Shown piece by piece: positions 31,701 through 43,905 of a stretch of 64,000 nucleotides of DNA. The stretch lies in assembly GCF_000801105.2 (NCBI RefSeq), contig NC_079519.1, forward strand, positions 28,929,288 through 28,993,287, in the 5' to 3' direction. The translations under genes were made by a program, and so were the position numbers. Numbering within the stretch: the first letter of the stretch is position 1; each line of letters starts with the position of its first letter. The stretch is from Raphanus sativus (Eukaryota; Streptophyta; Magnoliopsida; Brassicales; Brassicaceae). Under the pieces are notes generated by a model. That model saw only the letters and a list, made by a program, of their open reading frames with translations, was not told the origin of the DNA and ran no database searches.

Positions 31701-33286
31701 TTTGGTGATAATTGATCTCCCAATTTTTGTATCTTTATCTATAGAGTTCGATCTGTAAAAAAAATTATCAAGTTTTAACTGTTTCTAAAACTACACAATA
31801 ACTATTTGAATTTCAAAAAAGTATAAACAAATACTAAGTAAATAGTACATTAATCTAATGTTTACTTTCAAATTATAAATATTCAAATGCATCATTCTTC
31901 TGTACTCTCTTTGTTTTTAAGGATTGATGTTTTATTATTTTTCTTTCTTAAAGATTGATGTTTTAGTCTCTTACTAAAGCATTTTATATCCAAATTACAA
32001 TATATAGACATGTAGTGAAACATCATTAAAAATATTAAATGAATTAAAATAACAAAATAGGTACTTATGTTATATTATGTGTGAAAACATCCAAAAATCT
32101 AATTTTCAAAGATTAAGGAAGTATATCTTATTTTTCTTACTGATTCTTAAAATAAAGTTTTAAAAATTAACAGAGTAAACAATTTTGTTAGTTGAACCCT
32201 TGAAGATGTGAAATACAAACACGCTATAAATTGATCATTAAAAATATTAAATGAATTAAAATAACAAAATAGGTACTTATGTTATATTTTTTTTGAAAAA
32301 AGGTACTTATGTTATATTATGTGTGAAAACATCCAAAAAACTAAATTTCAAAGATTTAGGAAGTATATCTTATTTTTCTTACTGATTCTTAAAATAAAGT
32401 TTCAAAAATTAACAGAGCAAACAATTTTTGTTAGTTGAACCCTTGAAGATGTGAAACACAAACACGCTATAAATTGAATTTAAACCGCTTAGACGCCAAA
32501 AACTTATTAATATTTATGAAATCGCTAAATAAGAGTAATACCCAAACAATTTCACTCGGGGTTTTCTACCAACTCTCTCACCGCATGCAATTTGATTTTT
32601 CTAAGGTCAAAAGCATCAATTACGAACCATATAGTAATCAGCAACAAGCAGACAAAAGAGACAGCAGAAAACATCAAGGCAAAAAATAATCATAAACAAA
32701 TCACTTGCAAAGCTATAAAAGCATTTAGAAACCAGTCTTTACCAGGAACACGAGCAACGTAAGGTTCCGTATAATGCCCACTGCAAACAACGACGGCGTC
32801 AAAGATCTCATCGTCCGAGAGATCACTGGAGTTTTTGGACCGGACCCTCCATTTCCCCTCAACCGGCTCAACCCTAACCACCTCTGTCTCGAACCGGACC
32901 ATCTCCTCTATTTTAAACTCTCTCGCAAAATCTTGAAGGTACGCAAGAACTTCCCTGTGGCTCGGATACCTTCTCGAGTCTCTTGACAAGTCATCAACAC
33001 GTGGAACGAACGGAAAATCCCTGAAACCCATACACTCTCTCGGGAGGTTGGTTCGGAGAGACTCGTAGACACTCGAGTGAACTATAGGTCTCCTCGGGTG
33101 AAGACCAAGCGGGTCGGACTCAGCTGTAGGTGAGTAAATCCAGAGACCTCCCACTTGTTTCTCCCGCTCAAAAATGACGACGGTGTGACCTTCGCGATGG
33201 AGCTCTCTGGCCGCTATTAAACCGGATGCTCCGGCTCCGATCACGGCCACGTTTTTCGAACTGATTGAGTTTTGAGCTGGTGCCAT
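28787..33286 (-). CDS. FMO GS-OX-like: Flavin-containing monooxygenase, GS-OX type (gene C), intact
   Basis: Best-preserved member of the cluster. Exons: 32743-33286, 31523-31593, 30174-30329, 29985-30067, 29744-29879, 29495-29668, 28787-29002; all GT/AG, phases 1-0-0-2-0-0, 1380 nt, 459 aa, usual family length. Motifs: GAGASG (17-22) for FAD, FMO identifying motif WPGKQIHSHNY (186-196), GNFASG (211-216) for NADPH, CTGY (283-286). Near-identical to gene A in exons and short introns, but with a normal C-terminus ending SYFPES. Intron 2 (30330-31522) contains a MITE; intron 1 (31594-32742) carries a tandem duplication of about 214 bp. A TATA box lies 71 bp upstream of ATG. Expected role: cytosolic S-oxygenation of methylthioalkyl glucosinolates; this substrate is inferred from the clade. 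Confidence 0.92.
30825..31036. mobile_element. MITE in intron 2 of gene C
   Basis: 212-bp segment with ends attggcagaggtagagc and ggctccaccactg, flanked by atcataacc at 30816-30824 and 31037-31045 (9-bp direct repeat). Same family as 22239-22423. Not present in the corresponding intron of gene A. Confidence 0.65.
32021..32477. repeat. Tandem duplication in intron 1 of gene C
   Basis: Two copies (about 32021-32232 and 32235-32477) of an AT-rich unit running from catcattaaaaatatt to acacgctataaattga. The second copy also holds a T-tract micro-insertion at 32289-32300, flanked by 18-bp repeats aggtacttatgttatatt. Confidence 0.8.
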
Positions 33287-33410
33287 TTATCAAATTTCAA
33301 GAGTATTTTCTTTTAGTTGTATGTTGTCTTTGTCCACTCAGCCTAAGAGAAATGGGTTTATATAGAACTGGAAGATATATACAAATACTTATTTTTATTA
33401 TAAAGAAAAT
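33287..33410 (-). promoter_or_regulatory. Core promoter and 5' UTR of FMO gene C
   Basis: TATATAAA on the minus strand at 33364-33357, 71 bp upstream of the ATG, in the block conserved with gene A. Sequence beyond it (to about 33545) matches the displaced upstream region of gene A at 19570-19634, so gene C keeps the ancestral promoter arrangement. Confidence 0.7.
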
Positions 33411-34423
33411 ATAAAATTGCTGAAAAACAGGAAACGTAACCTTTTACAAAATGAGTTCGTCTCAGATGGTTGACAAAGGAAAGAGTTCTTCTCATATGAA
33501 CCACATACTTTATAATAAAATAATGTTTTATATTCTTGTATAGTAAAATGAATTAAAATCTGGATGTATTAATAACCCTCTTTTCTTATCTTAATATTTT
33601 GTGTATTTTTCTTTGTTGTTTGGTTATGTGTATAGCATTTGTGGTTAATAAATATCTATACTATTAAAGCAGAATCTTTTATAGGATTTTGCTCATAATG
33701 TTTGAAGATACTTACAAGGAAATGCCATTCATTAAATGCTAATCTATTATTTTAAATTTTTTAAAACAACATAATTGCCTAACAATGAAAATCTGGTGGA
33801 TGTATTAGTATCAGTGGACCGTCGATCAAAGGTCTATTTTATGTCTACTCCAATTGTAAATTATAAAAAAGCCTTAAAGAATTTAACTTATTATTATACA
33901 ACTAATAATTAGAGATTATATTCCACGTAACGTGTTAGAAAATCGTCTATGTACAGTATACAAAACCTATTCCCAAGAATTACACGAAAATATACTATCC
34001 CTAAACCATATACTATAACAAAAATATACAAGAATTTGACATAGGTTATAAAAATAATCTTACAACGTATATGACTTTAGTATTTTAAAAATATTTTTGT
34101 AATGGTTTATGATAATTATATTCTCAGCATATAGCTAATTAGTTATTATTCGTTAATAAAATCCGTTTTTAGCATTGTAAATATGTATATATATACATTT
34201 AGAAAGTTAATCCTAAAAAATCGATGGATACTAAAAATATCTCATTCTTAAAACTTGGTGATCAATTCAATATCACTTAAAATGAAAACTAACTAAAATA
34301 TTAACAATTATATATTTAAAAATTAAAAATTATAACCAGTTTTAAAAGAATATTAATATTTGACCACTTTCAAAAATTCTCAGTTATAAATATAAATATA
34401 ATAAATTAGCATCATATTATATA

Positions 34424-34670
34424 CTCCCTCTGTTTTTTAAAGATCCATGTTCTAGGAAAAAAATTTGTTTTAAAAAGATACATTTTTTACTTTTTCAATG
34501 TATTATTTAATGAAAATCTGTTAACTTAAAAAAAAATAATTGTGTTTATTGGATTTTTATTGGTTAAAGATTATGGAAAATTGTTATTCACAAAAATCAA
34601 TGCATTTTTATGTGATTTCTTAATATATGTGAAAAGTCTAGAATATGTATCTTTGAAAAAACAGAGGGAG
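34424..34670. mobile_element. Stowaway MITE
   Basis: 247 bp with inverted ends CTCCCTCTGTTTTTTAAAGA / TCTTTGAAAAAACAGAGGGAG and TA target duplication at 34422-34423 and 34671-34672. Classical Stowaway structure (Tc1/mariner-related). Confidence 0.9.
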
Positions 34671-34674
34671 TATT

Positions 34675-34970
34675 ACTTTCTCCGTTTCTGAATAAGTATC
34701 ACTTCGACATTTCCACACAAATTAAGAAAATAGCTGAAATATATGTAAATGTTGTTAATTACACTTTTATGGCCAATAATATTTGAGATAAATAAAATTA
34801 TTTATAAAATCAAAGTAGTTTGCAATTAATTTTCAGCTGAAAGTAAATACAATTTACATTGAAATTATAAAATGACACTTTTTGTATAACAAGAAATTTT
34901 TTTTTGTAAAATAACACGTTTTGTATAACAAGAAAAAAAATTAAAACGACACTTATTATAAAATAAAAGG
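34675..34970. mobile_element. Stowaway-like MITE (ccgtttctgaataa family)
   Basis: Ends ctttctccgtttctgaataag and cttattataaaataaaaggag; internal sequence matches the element at 23550-23803. It also contains a T-tract micro-insertion near 34897-34912 flanked by near-identical copies of acactttttgtataacaag. Confidence 0.6.
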
Positions 34971-35369
34971 AGTCTTATCTTTATATTTCAATAATTATTA
35001 TCTTAAACATATAAAACAACTACTACACGTATACAAAAAAAACGCATTATATAATATTTGAAAATTAGACAATTTTGCGTTTTAAAAGCGCGGATCAAAA
35101 TCTAGTTAACTATATAAAGATGATGCTATTTACATATAAAAATGATGGTTACATCAAAAAGTGGTTACGTACCAAAATTGTTATACGATATTTGTGACGA
35201 ACCATCACAACTTTTACCATCACAAATATTTACAGTAATAATATAAAACCATATGCACATGTTTCCTTAGTAACATCTAACGTGACAGGTTGGATCAGAA
35301 AAATAGCATAATTTATTTAGTTTCCCTCTCTTGGGTTGATTCTCTCTCACTAAAATATAATTTATTTAG

Positions 35370-37132
35370 GGGAAAATTGCCAAAACGGAACAAAAATTCA
35401 GCATGGTTGTCCCTATAGTATAAAACTATCATTTAGTTGTCCTTTTAGTATAATTTCTTTCATAATCCCAAAACTAACCCTTGATTAATCTAATTAAACA
35501 CATTAAATTAATATAATTTTAAAAAATAATAATTAAAACGTTTAAAAAGGGAAAATAAAAATAAAAACTTTTATTTTCTTTAATAAAAATAAATTTTGTA
35601 AAATTTAATAAAAATAAAAAAAATTTACAAAAATTTTTAAATAAAAAACGTTAAATCAACCTAATAAAAAACAGTTAACAAATTTTTATTTTTTATAAAA
35701 AGTTTAAAATGTTTGTAAACTTTTTAATTTTATCAAAATTTTTAATGAAAATATTAAATGTATTTTATAAAGTTTGTTTAAACTTTTTATTAAAAACTTT
35801 TTGTAAAGTTTTATTTTATTTTTATAAAATTTACAAATTTATATAGTTTGTTTAAAGTTTTTATTAAACACATTAAACTAAAAGAACTAAAAATAATAAT
35901 TAAAAACGTTTTAAAAAGGGAAAATAAAATAAAACTTTTAAAATTTTATTTAATAAAAATAAACTTTGTAAAAATAAAAAATAATTTACAAATGTTTTTA
36001 ATAAAAACGTTAAATAAACTTATTAAAAACATTTTACAAAGTTTTATTTTATAAAAAGTTTAAAACTTTTTAAATAAAATTGTAATTAAATAAAAAATTT
36101 AAAATTTATAAAATAAAAATAAAACTTTACAAAAAAATTAATAAAAACTTTAAACTAACTTTATAAAAAGAAACATTTGATAAAGTTTTATTTTTTATAA
36201 AAAGTTTATAACTTTTGTAACCATTTTAATTTTATCAAACTTTTTAATAAAAATATAAATTTAAAAAATGTTTTTAATAAAAATAAAATTTGTAAACTTT
36301 ATAAAGTAAAAATAAAATTTTACAAAAAAATGCACCTAATTTCAAAACACCACATGTTGTATAGATATGTATCATAGTGAACAAGAGTTTGTGAAAAAAA
36401 CAAAAGAAAAACTATGGAAAAACCATAGATTAATGAATAAGACAAGGGAAAATTATTTTTTAAAAAAATTTGACAAGCAAAATCGAAAATAACACGTTTT
36501 AGGAAGTTAGAATATTTTTAGAAGATTTTTAGAATATTTCCATAACTGAAATTTTCATTAATTTTCGCAAAAATCAGGTAATCTTATCCGTAGAAGGCGC
36601 ATTCTAAAAGTTTAGAACATTGACAAAAATCCAGAACACGCATTCTACTTTTAGTAGACGGAAGAGTACATTTTAGAAAACGCATTCCGCGAAATTTAGA
36701 ATACTTAATAAAAGTAGAAGATGCTTCCAGACGAAAAGTAGATAGCTTTAGGATTAGTAGAATGCGCATTCCACTTTTTTAGAAAATTAGTAAATAGTAG
36801 AATGTACGTTCTAAAAATAGTAGATGAACATGTTTATTTTAGAAAACGCTTTCTACTATACCATTTTCCGTAGAAGGCACATTCTACCTTTAGTAGAACG
36901 TATTTTCAAATTCTTATTTATCAACTTTTTGAAAACAAAAAAAATATCAGCATGTGTATATTGGTGTTTTATTAATTGTTTGTATTTTTAATATTTTTTT
37001 TGATTCACAAAAGTATTTATTTTATTAGTTTTCAGAAATACAAAGGGTAAAAAAGAGAAAAATTGGACAAAAAATGATTTATACCAAAGGGACAACACCT
37101 TTGTTTTTTTGTTCTCTATTAGCAATTTTCCC
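35370..37132. mobile_element. Non-autonomous MULE nested in the LINE 5' UTR
   Basis: 1763 bp starting GGGAAAATTGCC and ending GCAATTTTCCC, with a perfect 9-bp duplication tttatttag at 35361-35369 and 37133-37141. The interior has an extreme A/T stretch built on aaaacttttataaa variants (35520-36330). A second part (about 36580-36910) is filled with GTAGAATGCGCATTCTAC-like palindromes. No transposase. Confidence 0.9.
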
Positions 37133-37293
37133 TTTATTTAGTGAGTGGAGGCTAGCTGTCTTAAAAGTCTAGACATGTTGCAAGAAACCACCGTAAAACC
37201 ACATCTTTCCAGAGTAATCTTCAAGCTACCAAAGTGTTTGTTCTTGGTTGTGTCGGTGAAGAACAATATTTCCAGAAAATCCATCAATACAAG

Positions 37294-38828
37294 ATGTCAA
37301 TCGCGATGGATAAAGCGATGATGGCTTTATCATTGGATGAGGATGATGTGCCATTTGAGATGCCCAATCTTTCCCAGTTTCGATTGTCGGAAAGAAACGC
37401 TAGAAGTCTGATTGGCCGAATCCTCAATCCAGACTATCAGAAAATGTTCAGAGTGATTCATGAGATCCTAGGAAGTGGCAAAAGGAGGGTAGGGTTCGAG
37501 GAGTGGCGTTATCAAAGGAAAGATTTCAATTCTTCTTTGATAAGGAACAGGATCTGCTCGACGTCTTGGAAAAGGGAGTTCACACCTCTAATGAATGGGC
37601 TCTAGCAATTGAGAGGTGGGTTGAGAATCCGCCGGAAGATTACCTTCGGTTCATCAATATCTAGGTTCAGATAAGAGATATACCTGTGAATTATTATACG
37701 ACGAAGGCTATAACAGCGCTTGGTGAGCGGTGTCTTGGTGAAGTTAAAGTTGTCGCGTATGATCCAGACAGACCGCAAATACAAGATTATGTGCGTGTGC
37801 TCATACGATTTGATGTTTCTCGTCCTCTTCGCAAGAATAAGGTGATCAATCTCCCAGAGGGTGGAACTGCTACAGTTCGATTCAACTATGAACGCATTCA
37901 AAAAAGATGCTATGAATGTCAGAGGCTGAATCATGCTAAAGATGTCTGCCCTCTACTTGTCAGACAGCGACGGGAGTCTGCTTTGGATCGACGTCAGAGA
38001 ATTCTTATGGAAAAAGCTGAGGCCGAGGCAATCCTTAAGCCTCATGATCCTCTATTTGGTGTTCTGTCTGAAGAACAAGTGGGGGTGGATCCACAGACAG
38101 GTAGAAGAAAAATTTCTGATGAAGTTCTGGAGGAAATGCATCGGTACTTGCTGATGGCTACTGAGGAGGATCGTCCAATTCGGATTGCCATGATCAAATC
38201 TTCTATTGCTGAAGCTGAAAAAGATCCTATTCTGCAAAAAACGGTGCTGCGCTTGGAAGCTCCCCCAGTGGTTACTTTAGAAGTGGATAAAGGCAAAGGA
38301 CGACTCTTTGATTTTGATCTTAATGAAGCAGCAGCCTCTTCGCTTCCGATGCAGGGAGGACAAAGAGAAGGGAAGCTACTGGCGTCAGCTTTTAACGCTT
38401 TCAGACGAGAGGTGCAGCCTGGTGTTGGGAAGGATGATCGCCTTGTTTTTCCTTCTGAGCAGCTAAGTCATCATCAACCTCAGCTGGCGAAAACTTGGGC
38501 AGGGCCTTCGAGTGCCAGACCAGAGCAAGCAACGAGGTGTAGCTCTCTTGGTGTTCAGAGCGATCCAACGGAACATGGTTTTGAATTCTCTTCTTCATCA
38601 CCATCCGGGATTGCTAGAAAACAAGCAAAGCCTCGAAGACGACCTCATCTGCATAAGCGACATGCTCCTAAACAGCAAGACTCGAACATACTTCAGGAGT
38701 TGTATGGATCGGAGGGGAGTGGATCAGGTGTTGGGTCTAAGAGGAAAGGAGTGGTACCTGCTATGAAGGCAAGGAAGATGAAGGAAGCAAGGGTGATCCC
38801 GCATGAGGGATCGCCGAAGCATCAATGA
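37294..38828 (+). pseudogene. LINE ORF1 (gag-like, DUF4283 plus CCHC), disrupted
   Basis: Begins at ATG 37294 (MSIAMDKAMMALSL). The N-terminal DUF4283-like part continues in another frame from about 37490 (RGVALSKERFQFFFDKEQ), so there is a frameshift near 37485-37500. An in-frame TAG at 37662-37664 replaces the expected Trp of …INI*VQIRDIPVNYY. After that 380 codons are open. They include the zinc knuckle CYECQRLNHAKDVC (CX2CX4HX4C type, coded at about 37910-37951) and a basic C-terminal tail. Its stop overlaps the start of ORF2 at 38825. The protein would bind LINE RNA in an active element. Confidence 0.85.
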
Positions 38829-41800
38829 GCATAATAAGTTGGAATTGTCAGGGCTTGGGCAAGCCTCAGGGCCTGACAATTTCACGCCTTAGGGAAATGC
38901 GTCGGAAATATTTCCCTGAGGTTCTTTTTCTTATGGAAACTATGCGGTGTAGAAATGTTTTAGTCGACTTACAAGTATGGCTCGGATATGATCAGGTGTT
39001 ACTATAGATCCCGTAGGGCATGCAGGGGGTTTAGCAATATTTTGGAAGACCTCTGTAAATATGAAGTTTTTGGATGTTAATAAAAATCTGGTCGACTGCG
39101 TTGTACAGTATGGTAATACCTCTTTTTTTGCTTCCTGTATATATGGTCCGTCCTCTTTGCAACGACGGCTACTGTTATGGGAGAAGCTTAGCAGGATTGG
39201 TGTAAATAGAAAGGATTGCTGGTGTGTGTTCGGTGACTTTAATGAGATCCTCCATAATGGGGAGAAGATTGGAGGCGCCTGGAGAGATGATGACTCGTTT
39301 GCTCCGTTTAATCAAATGGTGAAGGCATGTAATTTGGTGGAACTGCCAAGCCATGGAAACGGCTTTACTTGGAGTGGCAACCGGAATAAATCTTGGGTTC
39401 ATACAAGATTGGACCGTTGCTTTGGCAACAAGGCATGGATCAGAAAATTTCCCAGTTCTAATCAGTCTTTTCTTGACAAGCGGGGATCCGATCATCGGCC
39501 GGTCCTCATACACCTTATTGCCAGCCAGGATTCTTATCGCGGATGCTTTAGATTTGATAAAAGATTTCTGGAAGTAGCAGGTGTTCAAGATTGTGTGAGA
39601 CAAGCGTGGCAGTCATCTAATGTTCGCGGGGATTACTCTGTCTCGTCTCGAATTAAAGCGTGTCGGAAGGCTCTGAGTTCTCTTAAGCGCCAAGTGAACC
39701 TGAATTCTCGTGATAGGCTGCAACAAGCTGAGTATGCGCTGGAGCAGGAACAGTCAGCCTTATCCCCATCAACTGATCATATTCACTTCCTGAAACGGGA
39801 GTTGCTGCGAGCCCAGAGAGATGAGGAAACTTATTGGTGGCAAAAGAGTAAAGAGAAATGGTTACAGCGAGGGGACAAGAACTCTACGTTCTTTCATAAT
39901 TCAGTCAAAGCAGCACGAGCAAGGAAACATATTCATAAGTTAGCCAATGCAAATGGTGTGGATGTTTTCTCGGAAGCAGCCAAAGGTGAAGTGGCGGTAG
40001 AATTTTACTCTAACCTGTTCCAGTCGTCCAATCCCCTACCATTTACATCGTGGTTCCAGGATTTCATCCCTCGTGTCACTGGTCCGATGAATGCGGAGCT
40101 GATCAAACCTGTTTCAGTCTTGGAGGTCAAAGAAGCATTGTTTTCTATCCATCCATCTAAAGCCCCGGGGCCTGATGGTATGTCAGCTTTGTTCTTCCAG
40201 ACATTTTGGGGAGACATTGAGGCACAAGTGGTCGGAGAAGTGCAGAGGTTTTTTGAGATTGGTGTTCTTCCACGTGAGTGGAACTATACTCATCTTTGTT
40301 TAATCCCAAAGATACCCGAACCAAAGTCCATCTCTGATCTCCGGCCTATTAGCCTGTGTTCAGTCACTTTCAAAATTATCTCCAAAGTTATGGCGCGACG
40401 TCTGGTCCCTGTACTACAAGCTATCGTCTCGCCTACACGGTCGGCGTTTGTATCAGAGAGACTTATGACGGACAATATCACCATCGCGCATGAGATGATT
40501 CACTCTTTGGAAGACTCTCAAGACTTGAATTCTGAGAAGATGGTGGTGAAGACCGATATGTCTAAGGCCTATGACAGGGTAGAGTGGGGTTATCTAAGGG
40601 CCTTACTTTGCGCTTTAGGCTTTCATCCTGTGTGGGTTGATAGGATTATGAGATGTGTATCTTCTGTCACATATTCTGTCCTTATTAATGACCAGCCGCA
40701 TGGATTGATTGTGCCACAGCGGGGTTTGCGTCAAGGTGATCCCATGTCACCGGCTTTATTTGTCTTGTGCTCTGAAGGACTCAACCATTTGATTGCCAAG
40801 GCAGAAAGTAATGGTGATATCTCTGGTATAAGGTTTGGTCGGGATGGACCATCTGTGAATCAACTGCACTTTGCTGATGACTGCTTGTTTGCGTGCCAAG
40901 CAAACGTTGGACAGAGTGAAGAGTTAATCAGGACCCTACGAAGATATGCAGAGGTAACAGGACAGATGATCAATCCTGCGAAATCTTCTATTATTTTTGG
41001 GAAACGAGTGCAACAAACGGAGAAGTGTAGAGTAAAACGTGTATTGGGTATCGAAACAGAGGGCGGCATGTCAAAATACTTAGGCCTCCCTGAGATCATG
41101 AAAGGATCCAAGGTCAAACTGTTCTCTTACCTTAAGGAAAGGCTGAGTAAAAAAATATCTGGATGGCACGCGAAGACACTCTCACAAGGGGGCAAAGAAG
41201 TCCTTCTCAAATCTGTGGCAACAGCACTCCCGGTTCTCCCAATGTCAGTCTATCGACTTCCAAAGATGGTGATCTCTGGTTTGAATATCGAGATGGCGAA
41301 TTTTTGGTGGGATACTGATGATATTAAACGAAAAATTCATTGGTTGAGTTGGGAGAAATTGTGCTTACCTAAAGAAGATGGAGGCATGGGCTTTAAGGAG
41401 CTTGCGAGTTTTAATCAGGCGCTGCTTGCGAAACAAGCATGGAGGTTGATACAATTTGAAGACTGTCTGATGGCAAAAGTTCTTAAAGGGAAGTATTTTG
41501 AGGAAGGAGACTTCCTTCACGTGCAGGAGTCTAAAAAGATCTCTTATGCCTGGAAGAGCATTCTATACGGGAGAGAGCTGCTTGTCCAAGGATTGAGCCG
41601 TTCAGTGGGGGATGGCCGAAGTATTTATGTGTCGTCAGAACCCTGGTTAGAAGAGGAGGATGGTACATGTCGTGCTCCAATTCGCCGACAACGGGAATTT
41701 AATGTGAATCTCAAGGTCTCGGACCTCATAGATTTTCCTAAACGTCGTTGGAAGACCAGCATATTAGAAGATCTTTTTGTACCGGCAGATGTTCAGATTT

Positions 41801-42927
41801 TACTTAGCAACCAGCCAGTCGTCTCTGAACGGGATTCGTGGATTTAGCGGCTTAGTAACATTGGCATCTATACGGTCAAGACGGGTTATGACCTTGCGTT
41901 CCCCGTTACTAAGAAGGAGCTGTTAACCATCCATAAGATGAAGCCTTCTCTCAATCCTCTGAAAGCGTTTATCTGGAATATTCAAGCTCCACCCAAGTTA
42001 AAGGTGTTTTTGTGGAAAGCTTTGTCTGGAGCTCTTCCTGTTGCTGATGCTCTACGTGAGCGGGGTATGAAGTGTGATCCAGTTTACCAAACCTGTGGTG
42101 AGGATGGTGAATCTGTTAATCACATACTATTCTCCTGCACTTTGGCACGCCAAGTATGGGCTCTGTCTGGATTTCCACACCCGGTGAATGGTTATCATGA
42201 GTCCTCGGTGTATGTGAATTTCAGTTACTTATTGGAGACATGGAGATCTAATGTGGAGTGTAAGGAAAGTACTAAACGGTTCCCATGGATTCTTTGGTAC
42301 TTATGGAAGAATCGCAATTCTTTGTTGTTTGAAGGGTTGCTATATGATGGGAATCAGACATGGAAAAAAGCATTTGATGAAGCCAATTTATGGTCTCTTG
42401 CTCAAGAGGTTGAACAGAGAGGACGAGGAGCCAGTCTTGCTTTGGAGACTATGCTTCGTCAGGAGTGGTGTGCTCCCCCAAATGGTTTCGTTAAATGTAA
42501 TGTCGGGACGCGTTGGTCCAAGAAGACATTGGAAGTAGGTGCTGCCTGGATCTTACGTGATTCAAGAGGTACGACTCTTCTTCATAGTCGCCGCTCGTTT
42601 TCTCGAGTTCGGTCGAAAGCGGACGCGTATTTTCTTTCAGTCGTATGGGCAGTGGAAAGTTTGGTATCTCACAAATGTCAGAGAGTCTACTTTGCATTTG
42701 AGTGGGGGTTGTTGGTCAATGCTATTAATCGACCACGAGCATGGCCCTCCTTCAAGTTCAAAGTATCAGAGATTCGATGTTTGCTTGAGGAGTTTTTAGG
42801 CTGGCGTGTCCTCCTTGAAACCTATTCTGCGAACCGAAGAGTCCGCTTAATTGCGAATAGTGTGATGAAGGGGAACCGATTTCAGTCATATGTGGCTTCT
42901 GGTGCTCCCGGATGGCTCCTCACTTGA
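38825..42927 (+). pseudogene. LINE ORF2 (endonuclease, reverse transcriptase, RNase H), disrupted
   Basis: Starts ATG 38825 ([15 protein letters not shown], endonuclease N-terminus). A one-base shift at about 38994-38998 ends the frame at 39007; the correct frame resumes with [16 protein letters not shown]. Then follow endonuclease motifs GDFNEI and SDHRP, the reverse transcriptase with LRPISLCSVTFKII, and the catalytic FADD (40870-40881). Next comes the zf-RVT region and, near the end, an RNase H-like domain. A second break is TAG at 41845-41847 in place of Trp (DSWI*RLSN); the frame is then open to 42927. Only two lesions in 4.1 kb suggest fairly recent insertion. Confidence 0.9.
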
Positions 42928-43066
42928 TCTGCCTGGGTTGTTTATGCCTGTTGTGGCTTTTAGTACGATTTTTTGGTATAGTAGGTATCATGTGTACTTA
43001 TATATTGTACACTTTTGATGCAATGAAATATGGTAGTTGGCAAAAAAAAAAACATCTAACGTGACA

Positions 43067-43789
43067 AAAACATTAAAGAGAGAAATACATGTTTTGATTC
43101 TTTTCCAGCAATGGAACGTAGAAAAGAACGAAGAAAAGAGAAAGAAAAAAAAAAAAGAACGTAGAAAAGAGAAATGTTTAGGAGGAGAAAGTCAACTGTT
43201 AGAATTGTTTCCAAAGCCTAACCAAGCATGGATCAAGGTTACTATCTTTCTTCTTTTCGAAGAGTGTATTATGGTTGAATTAATTTTTTTTTTTTAACTC
43301 CAATTATGGTTGAATTAATTTAAAGTTGAAATATGTTCTTTTTTTTGACGACAAGTTGAAATATGTTCTTGGATGGATTTTCTTACAAAAACCATAAAAG
43401 TTAATATTACATTTGGTATCAGTGCTAATTTAGATTTGTTTAATTCATCCATTAATTGTTTGACAATGTTAAAAATATTTTAGAATTAGTTCTCATGAGT
43501 TCGGTGAACCTATACGGTTTAATCGGTTTTAACGTGAGTTCATCGTCATGTTGACGGCACCCTAATTGTATGGAATCGTTCGGTTCTGTAAAGCGTGAGT
43601 AGATTTTTTTTTGAAAAAGTCAAGCGTTAAGTTTTTCTTCTTTCTGGTTATTTTCTTTGACAAGAAGAAAACTAAAACATGTTAATTGTTTTTTTGTGAT
43701 GAAAGATCATGATGGTTCGTTGACAAAAAAAAATCATGTGGTTCAAAGGAATGCATACTGATTGGTTGTTAACTAACAAATACGTAACT
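43067..43789. other. Spacer 3' of the LINE, with micro-insertions
   Basis: Purine-rich stretch (gaacgtagaaaagag repeats, 43110-43170) and three T- or A-tract inserts bounded by direct repeats: 43286-43302, 43341-43352 and one near 43700-43740. No gene supported. Confidence 0.5.
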
Positions 43790-43905
43790 GTTTTCTTAGT
43801 TGCACGTTGTCTTCGTGCACTCCTCCTAAGAGAAATGTGTTTATATAGAACTGGAAGATATATACAAATATTTTTTTTTTCATTAATTATAAAGAAAATA
43901 TAAAT
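43790..43905 (-). promoter_or_regulatory. Relic of the FMO A/C core promoter without a gene
   Basis: Minus strand carries CAGTTCTATATAAACACATT, then CTCTTAGGAGGAGTGCACGAAGACAACGTGCAACT in two pieces. These match the TATA box and 5' UTR block of genes A and C at 11706-11827 and 33287-33410. TATATAAA is at 43847-43840. No ATG or exon 1 follows, so this marks a lost FMO copy or a displaced promoter fragment. Confidence 0.7.

Larger units (their letters stand above)
33655..35105 (+). mobile_element. Non-autonomous Helitron with two nested MITEs
   Basis: Starts TCTATACTATTAAAGCAG at 33655 after a host A, and ends GCGTTTTAAAAGCGC (hairpin) then GGATCAAAATCTAG at 35105, followed by a host T. These are standard Helitron termini. 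1451 bp, no coding. Contains a Stowaway MITE (34424-34670) and a second MITE (about 34675-34970), which therefore inserted later or were carried along. Confidence 0.85.
35288..43050 (+). mobile_element. Full-length L1-type LINE with 16-bp target duplication
   Basis: Flanked by perfect repeats aacatctaacgtgaca at 35272-35287 and 43051-43066, and ending in a short poly(A) (43042-43050). It carries a 5' UTR, ORF1 (gag-like with CCHC knuckle), and ORF2 (endonuclease, reverse transcriptase, RNase H region). A MULE (35370-37132) with its own target duplication is nested in the 5' UTR; without it the LINE is about 6.0 kb, a normal full length. Both ORFs are broken, so this copy is not active on its own. 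Confidence 0.9.

Noticed and set aside
35848..36054. Lys/Ile/Asn-rich small protein in the MULE
   Set aside because: Low-complexity translation of the extreme A/T tract.
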